This document shows positions 56,142 through 64,000 of a DNA stretch of 64,000 nt, piece after piece (within the stretch, counting starts at the first letter, position 1; the number at the start of each line of letters is the position of its first letter). Origin of the DNA: Sycon ciliatum. Lineage: Eukaryota > Porifera > Calcarea > Leucosolenida > Sycettidae. The notes under the pieces are model-generated. The model was given only the letters and a program-made list of their open reading frames with translations, made no database searches and had not been told where the DNA came from. The stretch is from the NCBI RefSeq assembly GCF_964019385.1, contig NC_088644.1, positions 40,661,859 to 40,725,858 on the forward strand, given 5' to 3'. Position numbers and translations under genes: made by a program.

Positions 56142-59100
56142 ACGCGCGCGCGCGTGTGTGGTGTGTGTGTGTGTGTGCGTGTGTGTGTGCCATCTCCATG
56201 AAGGTGGTGTTTACAGGACCATATGAGCACCACTCAGTCATCTTACCATTCAGAGAAGCTGGATTCGAAGTAAGATTCAACATCATCTACTTTTTGCAAA
56301 TTCCAAGTGAATGTTGTGTTGTTGAATTCCGGCTTTGGTGGACATTTTTGCTATGTGTCTGCTCCTGCTCCTCTTCCTCGTCCCCACCCCCTTCTCCTCC
56401 TTACAGTCTACTTCCTTCTCCAGCATTTTAATCTGCTTCGAGTATGAACAGTTCAGTACTCTCCTTTGTGTCTGGTGTTGATTTGTTAGGTGATCCGAGT
56501 TGGCCAATCCCCAGATGGCGGAGTTGACATGGAAGAGCTGGAGAGTAAACTCAAGGTACTTGTCGGCTTTCTGTTGTATTGCCCTAAGATAACCGTAATC
56601 TGTATTTCAGGATTTCCCAAAGGCTATAGCCTATCGTGGGATCTCCTACCGGTATATGCGACACAAACAGGGCGTGTATGCTGCGTGGTAACCACCAGAG
56701 GGCATGTGATACTGATGGGTAAAGGAGGAAAGGGAAAGTCAGTGAGGCATCAAGGTTAGAAATAAGGCAAAAGAGGGAAAAGGCAATCCATGTAGAATCA
56801 ACAATAAAAGCCAGAGTTATGCCAGTGCAATCCACTTTTTCACAGGGGGCACTCAATGAGAGTAGGAGGGTGCTGCTCTGACCACTGAGCTATGGTGTAG
56901 TCGTCATCCCAGCGGCAACCGTTCAACATTTTCTTCAGACTACAACCTGAACGTCCTCCACTGAGCCTGCTATGTTTTCTTCAGACTTCGTAACTCACAA
57001 AAAAAAAACTTTCTTTGTGTATTTCTCCGACGCCCTGCAAACACAGTGATGTGAGCCCATTCGTTTTCAAGGAACAAAAATATTGGAGACGTATCCGATT
57101 CCGAAAGAAGTGTCAGCACCGACGCAATCCCCGCAGTCAAGTCAAGCCAATCTAGTAACCGAATGTTTTCGTTCTCTTCTCATCAATCGTTTTGTGTAAC
57201 ATGTATTATTATTATTATTATTATGTGCTTGTTCGCGTAGACATCAGCATGGCCTGCAGCTGCATTAATGGGCATGCAAATCATGCAAACCAGCCAAAAG
57301 TGTTCGCATAAGCCACTTCGAATAGATACAAAAGACCACAACAGTTTCAGAAAAAAGAAGAAATATGCGAAAAGAAGACAAAAACTAGGGTGCCGACACT
57401 ACTCGGGCACAGATGCCCACCCAACCGCTTCGGTCAGCAGCAAGGGCACTGAACGCCTCCAGATCGACTTTGCTTGACAAGGAAAGTCCAATCCGCTTGG
57501 CATCATCTTGTAGTAGCGTTGGTAGTGTGTGTCTTGGTCGTCCCCTCCAGCCCGCTGGACGAGGCTCTGCGAAATACGCTCCCATGGCCAGTGATGGTGG
57601 GGAGTCAGCCGGGAGCCGGAGGACGTGCCCAAAGAGCCTCCACCTAGCTCTCAAGATGATAATGCTGAGAGGAACCGCGCCGGTACGCTCATAGAGCCTC
57701 TCGTTCCTAATCCGATTCATTTATCTAATGTAAAGTTAGTTGTGCAGCAAGGCAGTGAGGCACGTAACGTAACGGTATCTATGTTTGTACTCTTGTTGGT
57801 CAGGATCAGCCGGACGGTCGCCATGTTGTTGGTTGCTTTTCTGCTGCGTCGAATGTCACCGGACAGCTGGTGGACACGACTGCGTTGTCCATCTGCCTGC
57901 ATCGACATGGAGCACTGGCATTCTTTGACTATGCTACCGCAGGTATGCTATACTTACAATCTGTTGCCCGTAATACCAAGAGTATGTATATACAATGTAA
58001 TGTACTCGATCTGCGGACGTATGTAAGTTTTGCCGTCAGAGACCCCATATGCAGAGTTGCACACTCTTGGGAGCTTATTCACTCTTGGTCATACTTCGCA
58101 CAATACTGGATTTTAGCTTGTATGTGTTTGATTTCCGGGTGGGAGTCACAGGCGCGTGTGCCGGTGCCCTTCAAGGGGGGGGGGGGGGTTCCGGGGGCCT
58201 CCCCCGGGAAAAATTTCAAAAAATGAAGCAAAATCCTGCATTTTGAGCGAAAAAAGGGGGGGGTTCCGGGCACCCAGGAACCCATACGGGGCACGCGCCT
58301 GGGAGAATGAGGAGAGCACGGTGAATGTCTGATGTTGCATTATGTTGCTTGTTAGCATTCTATATCGACATTTAGTAGCGACAGGCTGCTTTCAGCTGCC
58401 TGTTGCTGACCAGTGACAGGCACGGCCCAGTCACCTGCCACCAAGAGTACATAACCCCCCAGAGTGTGCAACGCCGATTCAGCTCTGCATAGGGTCTTGG
58501 TCGAGCGGAATCGGATCTTCTGATGTCATGCGTACACTCCACACCAGCGCAAGGCCGGTCTCGAGGCAGGGCACCATTGTTTTTGATCCGAGAGTACCCG
58601 CGACTTCCCGGGTTCCCCTCAGATGTGTACGGTATTATGACGCAAAGATCCGATTCCGCTCGACCAACACCCTATGCACAGCTGGATCAGGCGTTGCACA
58701 CTCTGGGGGGGGGGGGGGGGGGGGGGGGGGGTTATGTACTCTTGCTGCCACCAATGTGGTGCAAGGTGCCGGGGTCCTTCTATCCATGGTGTACATGTCA
58801 TCATCGGATGGTTTGGTTTAATGCTTTTGTTGTTGACTGGACTTGCTTGCGATCGGTTCAGCCAGTCACTCACTCTGAGCTCAGGCAATGTGACCCCTGA
58901 CTAGGTTGAAACAGCTGCACGCAGCTACACGTAGCTGTCTGCGGATCGTGTATAAACAGAACATGTATACATGTACTCGTATTCCATACCTGGGGTGGAT
59001 TTCTGGGCCAGTTTTCAGGAATGCATGCACAGCTTTAAACCCTTGACAATACAGTGCTACCTTGTGGCCGATGTCCCTGATTGTGTTGCTGTTGTTGCTG

Positions 59101-62100
59101 TCTTTGTCGTTTGTCGCTGCTGCCGCCATCACCGCTTCTGCTCTTCTCTCCAGCACCGTATGTACAGATGGACATGAATCCGGTGACGCAGGAGAAGTAA
59201 GCTACGTGTAGCTGCTGGATACATGTGCTGATTGGTAGTGTTGTAGGCACACTGATAATGCTGTTATTGGCACTGATGAGCACTGGCTTCTAGTGATATT
59301 GTGTTATACACAGAAGCAGTGCACGGCCTTAAAGGGAAACTGAACGCCAAAAATAAGTATGGCTTATCCGAAGGGGAATTGGGCACTGATTCCGATGAGC
59401 TATGTCTCGAGCCGATCAGAGATGAGGAACCGTGTCAAATTTCATAAATAACACCTTCCATATTTGGAAATTGGGCTTGATGACGTGCGTACTGCTTAGC
59501 TGTCACCATGCTGTGCATGCTCAGCAGTGTAATTGAATGGAAGAAAACAATTACTTTGGTGTTTTGCAGCTCTATTTCGTTCCCTGACGGTAACCAAATC
59601 TAGATGTAGGTATCTGTTGAGCAGGAGAGTGACACATGTCTTCCCGAAGGCTGTCCAGGCTGCAGTGGTCATGAAGAAGACACGATCATCACCCCGAGAT
59701 CGATTGTAGCGAATTGGAAAACTCATGGTGAATTTGCTTCCACTCCAAGGCAATGTCGAGGTATGAAGGGTGCTTGTACTGCCTTCCAAAGTGAAGAGGA
59801 GATGAACATGGCTGTGCATAGCTGTTGTTCTACGCCAACTTACCTACTCTTGCTGATACCGTAGTGGCATATTGCAAATTTCGTGGACGAACAACTCTCT
59901 AGTCACTAGTGGCTAATGAGCAACACTAACAGGTGAGATTTTTCAATTTGACAAAAATTGTTTTTGTTTGAGAACTGACAGTGGCAGTCATTTGACTCAG
60001 TAGGTGTCTTTGCTGCTTCTTTCCCTTCATTCGTAGGGTTGTGCTTGAATAGTACAAGTGCTTGAAGTAAAATAAAATAAATAGAACATGTGGAACATAA
60101 ATCTAATCAAGCATGAGTACATGTATTGCGAATTTCAACTTCAAAGTACATGAAATCACAATGATCACAAAGTTTATGGAATCAAGAGGACACCATGTGT
60201 TCAACGAACACATACACACATGCTGTATCAGTGCGCGCACACATGTGCGTGCACCCCCACCCCATCCCACAGACATGCGCGTGCAGCGCGCACATCCATA
60301 CACATGTGCATGTACCCCCCCCCCCCCCCCCCCTCCCCCGACACACACACTCATACCCATACACATGTGCGTAGGACCCACGCACACACACACACACACA
60401 CGTGTGCACAGACGAATACACAAACACACACGCCCGAACACACAGAAGATACGTGTAAGTGTACATGGTCTTCCTGGTGCAGATGCGAGGCCAGCACAAT
60501 GGAAAATACCTCCATCAAGATGCTTGATCAAGTGTTGTGATAATGGCACTGTTTGTTTGTTTTTACAAAGAAGTGTGGGAAGGATTACTATGCGTTATAA
60601 TTCATAATTGTTCTTTGCCTTGTACTGTGCAGACCAGAATGCTTCGCTATCAACTCCTGGCTTTCCATCGGCATGGTGTTCAGCTGCAGCGGCATCTGGT
60701 CCGGGGAGTTGAAGTTGCTGGATGGCTGCACTGACACAGGATGGGTTTGCGTTGGCAATGCGATACGGCAGTCATTCCACATCATGAGCTACATGTTTAT
60801 GTAATTTATATTGTCGCTCGTCCAGCAACGTCAAGGCTCCGCATGTAAACACAGGAGAACACCATAATAAAAAATACTACTCATACTCAGGGGATAATAT
60901 ATTTGGATTAGCAATTTCGTGCCATTTATGGGTTCCTGTCTAAACCATGCTGTGATATTGATTTCTATCTGCTCACAAAGTACCTTGTATTGTAACAATG
61001 CTCTGCCTAATCACTACCCTCCGCCAATTATTAGATTCACACAATATTCACAACACAATGCTGTCTATTTACACTACTTCGAACTGAAATGCTCACTACT
61101 CTTCTCCCGTTTTCAGCTCCCTCTACCTTATGAATACTCTACATTACTGGTTTCGTTTCTACCCTTTCCATTGCTGCCAGCTCCCAGTCTTTTTCAATGC
61201 ACAGCACCACCTTGAAATTTTTGTGATTTGATGTACACATACTTTGAAGTTGAAATTCGAACTACATGATCAGATTTTTGTTCCACATTTTCTATTTATT
61301 TTTACTTCAAGCACAACCCTACCGATGAAGGGAAAGAAGCAGCAGAGAGACACCTACTGAGTCTAATGACTACCACTGTCAGTTCTCAAACAAAAACAAT
61401 TTTTGTCAAATTGAAAAATCTCACCTGTTAGTGTTGCTCACTAGCCACTAGTGACTAGAGTTGTTCGTCCACGAAATTCGCAATATAGCACTACGTCTAC
61501 GGTACCAGCAAGAGTAGGTAAGTAAGTTGGCATAGAACAACAGCTATGCACAGCCATGTTCATCTCCTCTTCACTTTGGAAGGCAGTACAAGCACCCTTC
61601 ATACCTCGACATTGCCTTGGAGTGGAAGCAAATTCACCATGAGTTTTCCAATTCGCTACAATCGATCTCGGGGTGATGATCGTGTCTTCTTCATCACCAC
61701 TGCAGCCTGGACAGCCTTCGGGAAGACATGTGTCACTCTCCTGCTCAACAGATACCTACATCTAGATTTGGTTACCGTCAGGGAACGAAATAGAGCTGCA
61801 AAACACCAAAGTAATTGTTTTCTTCCATTCAATTACACTGCTGAGCATGCACAGCATGGTGACAGCTAAGCAGTACGCACGTCATCAAGCCCAATTTCCA
61901 AATATGGAAGGTGTTATTTATGAAATTTGACACGGTTCCTCTTCTCTGATTGGCTCGAGACATAGCTCATCGGAATCAGTGCCCAATTCCCCTTCGGATA
62001 AGCCATACTAATTTTTGGCGTTCAGTTTCCCTTTAACTTTCCGGAGTACTCAATGCCTGTGATAGGCAGAGTACAGTACACACGGGGTGCACAAAGGAAA

Positions 62101-63961
62101 GGAAGGGCTTGTTTGTTGTGACTCAGAGAGTTTCATAGTTTAACAACCACTCATCAGACAACAGTGAAAGACATATTGTTTTATAAAATGATTTTACTTG
62201 CTTGAGCGTGCTGTAGTTCGAAACGAAGTCGTACTGCCGGTGCAAGTAGGAACACTTTAATGGAAAGGAACATGCTTCATGATCCTCACAATCAGCATCC
62301 TCAAAGTTCTTCTACTGGTAGTACAGTCGAATGTCACTTATCCGGTCGCCAGTTTAATATCCGAGCACGTCGGTTATCCGACAAGCCCGGGAGTGGTAAT
62401 TTTATGACTCTCAACAGTAAAATTCTTTAAAAAAAATTTTTGTTTGGTGTATATTATGCGGTGTAATAATTATGCATTTACTTGAAGTAGATGTGGTCAA
62501 GTATGCTAACATGTACATGTATGTGTGCATGGAGCAATTCATGAATATGCATGAATATATTTGGGTATTGTGTACATAAATCAGTGAAATCCAGCCATAT
62601 ATGCACATCAAAAATGATATCAGTTATCCAACATATTCAGTTATCCAACATGCCTGATTCCCGAAGTGGTCGGATAAGTGACATTCGACTGTACTCCCAA
62701 AGCTCTTCCACCAGTAGTTTTCACTTGTTCTTGAGGATGTTGATTGTGAAGGGCCTAAAACTTGTTCTCTTCTTGAGTTATAATATTTTGTAATTGCATT
62801 TTGTCTGCGAGAAAACTGACCTCAAGTAGTTATTGGTGCTGTGTCAGAAAAAAAGAAGATATCTGCACATTGCTTTTTGAAAGCCTGATCTTAGCATGTG
62901 TTGTTTGTGTGTTTTGTGCAATGTGTCTTTTCCACGTGTATTGAGCAGTATTAACCACCATCTTGCACATAAGGATGCCATCTTCATCTCGCCTCATAAG
63001 TTTGTCGGCGGTGTGGATACTCCAGGTAGGCGGCAATTGAACAATCCTACAGCTTTTTTGTTGACTGTATAAGTCTGTCTGTCTCTTCCCCGTGAAGCAT
63101 GGCTGTGGGGAGGACCAGTGAGAATTTATCACAGTCAACTTTGTGAATAACGGCCCTGGATCGTGCATGAGCAAAGTGTTGTTGTTCATGAGTGGTCATT
63201 ATTCATGAGTGGTCATTATTCATGAGTGGTCATTATTCATGAGGTTGAAGGTACTGTAAATATACAAATTTTCGGCAGCTATTAAATTTCGGCTATATTC
63301 GGCACCGAACCAAAACGCCTAAATTAAAACGCCGATGAAATTTTTCACAGCATCTGTCGCAATACCATGCCCTCTACCCCACGCTGAAAATAAATCGCCG
63401 CCGAAATGTCAAAAATCGTGAAGTGCCGAAATTTTGCAGCGCCGAAATTTTGTATATTTACAGTATGCAGTTGAATGGGTCCTAGGCCTGAGGATTGTGT
63501 CATTAGTCATGGGTTGTTATAGTCGGAGGTCGGTATAAGCCCATTGCGCAATGACGTAATTTGTACAATAAGCACCCCACACAGCCACACCTGGGCATGG
63601 TCGTCTGGGGTGTTGAACAGTGCATTGCTGATCCCAGTGTACTCATAAGCATTCCTCATATCCTCCGTGTTTGGCAATGCGCAGTGGTCTTATTCACAAG
63701 GTTGTCTGTATGTACATGTAGAGTGAAGATTGTGCATACAACGAATGGTCGGTGTGCTGCTGCATCCGAATGAGCATGACGAAGTGAAACCTGTCGTTGC
63801 AGATAACCTATCTTTGTATGTGTGTCTGGCTCTGTTCACTCGAATCTATTAGCACTGCTATGCTCTGTTTACTGTGTCCGCTCGCAGGTGTTCTCGTTGC
63901 TAAAAGCATCCTGTTCTCACGTCATGCACCGAGTGTGTCCGGCGGTGGAAGTGTTCTCTTT
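51993..63961 (+). CDS. Class V PLP-dependent aminotransferase / cysteine desulfurase-like protein (5' part)
   Basis: Ten exons: 51993-52116, 53216-53246, 53642-53758, 54249-54381, 56204-56269, 56490-56555, 57804-57942, 59154-59196, 62949-63025, 63888-63961. They give 290 codons with matching phases; the donor GTAAGT at 63962 shows that the gene continues beyond the window. Motifs: [45 protein letters not shown] (phosphate-binding loop), [11 protein letters not shown] (136-146), [18 protein letters not shown] with D221 facing the PLP ring nitrogen, and ISPHKFVGG with K257 as the predicted Schiff-base lysine, then [10 protein letters not shown]. This order matches a NifS/class V family found in bacteria and scattered eukaryotes. 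Substrate and role are unknown; a desulfurase needs a catalytic Cys loop that would lie downstream. Introns carry several mobile elements. Confidence 0.9.
52206..52233. repeat. CAAGAGT...ACTCTTG hairpin in aminotransferase intron 1
   Basis: CCAAGAGTCCATTTTTATGT then ACTCTTG forms a short stem-loop of the same family as those at 49.0 kb. Confidence 0.65.
52965..53085 (+). repeat. (TG)n microsatellite in aminotransferase intron 1
   Basis: TG repeats with GCG interruptions, about 130 nt before the acceptor of exon 2. Confidence 0.9.
53759..53975 (+). repeat. GGGTATGAGTGT minisatellite starting at a splice donor
   Basis: About 18-20 units of 6- and 12-bp words (GGGTAT, GAGTGT). The array begins with the GTGTGTGGG that is itself the 5' splice site of exon 3. 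Confidence 0.9.
54615..55955 (+). mobile_element. Retroposed element with perfect 15-bp target duplication
   Basis: ATTACCAGTAGACCT at 54600-54614 is repeated exactly at 55956-55970. The insert ends in an A-rich TAAA-repeat tail just before the right copy, the signature of target-primed reverse transcription in plus orientation. It is truncated at its 5' side and carries the 3' part of an open frame (54719-55573). Its last 280 bp recur, reversed, at 15904-16187. Located in intron 4 of the aminotransferase-like gene. Confidence 0.92.
54719..55573 (+). pseudogene. C-terminal part of a retroelement protein with a GIY-YIG-like tail
   Basis: Open frame of 284 codons inside the retroposed insert. 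The first 100 residues are Pro-rich. The middle (about 165-215) is an Asp/Glu run. The last 60 residues ([20 protein letters not shown], then [20 protein letters not shown]) match the conserved end of GIY-YIG nuclease regions in Penelope-like elements: an LEA helix followed by P-x-LC-x-QK. That assignment rests on memory of the family. It lacks an upstream reverse transcriptase because of 5' truncation and is not a host gene. Confidence 0.6.
56005..56196 (+). repeat. (TG)n microsatellite ending at the exon 5 acceptor
   Basis: TG with CG interruptions, ending about 14 nt before the acceptor ATGAAG at 56203. No pyrimidine tract of normal type is present between. Confidence 0.9.
56840..56935 (-). 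mobile_element. tRNA-derived SINE-like repeat, copy 2
   Basis: On the minus strand ATAGCTCAGTGGTCAGAGCA (A box) follows sequence shared with the copy at 40231-40340. The B-box side is degraded. Confidence 0.5.
57385..57720 (-). pseudogene. LINE ORF2 C-terminal fragment, minus strand
   Basis: The open frame reads [36 protein letters not shown] and [17 protein letters not shown], ending near DRSGW. The order R-x-LFGHVLR...GRP+...DR+W is typical of the region after the reverse transcriptase in many LINE proteins. Only this fragment remains. It lies in intron 6 of the aminotransferase-like gene. Confidence 0.75.
58151..58290. repeat. Inverted G-rich repeat in intron 7
   Basis: GGCGCGTGTGCCGGTGCC and GGGGGTTCCGGGGGCCTCCC at the left are partly mirrored by GGGGGGTTCCGGGCACCC...GGGGCACGCGCC at the right, an old MITE with poly(G). 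Confidence 0.5.
58442..58744. mobile_element. Palindromic MITE, CAAGAGT family, 7-bp target duplication
   Basis: TIR CAAGAGTACATAACCCCCC with the complement at the right. Next inside come CAGAGTGTGCAACG and GATTCAGCT with their complements, then GGAATCGGATC on both sides. CTGCCAC flanks both ends (58435-58441, 58745-58751). The CCCCCC of the left arm has expanded to a poly(G) of about 25 in the right arm. A 7-8 bp duplication and a CA... terminus fit a hAT-like origin; this is inference. Confidence 0.83.
59333..62032. mobile_element. TTAA-flanked 2.7-kb transposon with ~755-bp inverted arms
   Basis: Starts AGGGAAACTGAACGCC and ends GGCGTTCAGTTTCCCT, bordered by TTAA at 59329-59332 and 62033-62036. 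The arms (about 59333-60095 and 61278-62032) are nearly identical; each holds an outward open frame of 107 codons differing at one residue. The 1.2-kb centre has CA repeats and poly(C), and no recognisable transposase. Same architecture as 137-3648 with different sequence. Occupies most of intron 8 of the aminotransferase-like gene. Confidence 0.82.
60225..60440 (+). repeat. CA-rich and poly(C) tract in the centre of the 2.7-kb element
   Basis: ACACATGTGCGTG words, a C run of about 18 at 60317, then (CA)n. Open frames read here are low-complexity artefacts. Confidence 0.85.
62334..62691. mobile_element. pogo-like MITE, 358 bp, intron 8
   Basis: TIR CAGTCGAATGTCACTTATCC and its exact complement, flanked by TA. 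Repeats of TTATCCGACA point inward. Confidence 0.85.
63185..63243 (+). repeat. 17-bp tandem repeat, 3-4 copies
   Basis: TTCATGAGTGGTCATTA repeated in tandem, last copy partial. Confidence 0.9.
63254..63463. mobile_element. TA-flanked MITE, 210 bp, intron 9
   Basis: Ends CTGTAAATATACAAATTTTCGG and CCGAAATTTTGTATATTTACAG, flanked by TA. Several GCCGAAATTT words inside. Similar in style to the MITE at 43724 but different in sequence. Confidence 0.82.
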
Positions 63962-64000
63962 GTAAGTGCCCGCTGCGTCAGATGCATTCTGACAGAGCAC

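Overview
This is a repeat-rich stretch of a metazoan nuclear genome. The evidence is multi-exon GT-AG genes, two intronic tRNA genes, many dinucleotide microsatellites and a dense load of DNA-transposon derivatives. Conserved animal genes (TAF9, RPS11, UXS1, MAD2L1BP), a RING/B-box TRIM gene and retroelements of the type common in cnidarians and sponges point to an early-branching invertebrate. A sponge is my best guess, but the sequence alone does not prove it.

Layout. 1-7.1 kb: three consecutive TTAA-flanked DNA transposons, one with a broken transposase gene. 7.86-10.15 kb: an intronless TRIM-type gene (+). 11.6-13.5 kb: remains of two reverse transcriptases, one Penelope-like (+) and one LINE-like (-). 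17.07-20.80 kb: TAF9 (-), head-to-head with RPS11 (+, 21.09-22.90 kb). 23-31.3 kb: almost solid MITEs, including a second copy of the 861-bp palindromic element seen at 6.2 kb. 32.60-48.50 kb: UXS1, UDP-glucuronate decarboxylase (-), reconstructed as 19 coding exons totalling 1200 nt in frame. One of these exons is only 8 nt long. Its introns hold two tRNA-Glu genes, a tRNA-like SINE and at least nine MITEs. 50.18-51.13 kb: MAD2L1BP/p31comet (-). 51.99-63.96 kb: a class V PLP-dependent aminotransferase-like gene (+) with 10 exons, running off the right edge. Its introns contain a retroposed element with a perfect 15-bp target duplication, a LINE fragment, several palindromic MITEs and a 2.7-kb TTAA element.

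The genes belong to unrelated housekeeping systems: transcription initiation, translation, nucleotide-sugar synthesis and spindle checkpoint silencing. I see no operon-like logic beyond two divergent promoter arrangements (TAF9/RPS11 and MAD2L1BP/aminotransferase). Exon boundaries were derived by eye from splice signals, reading phase and family conservation. No transcript or database search was available.
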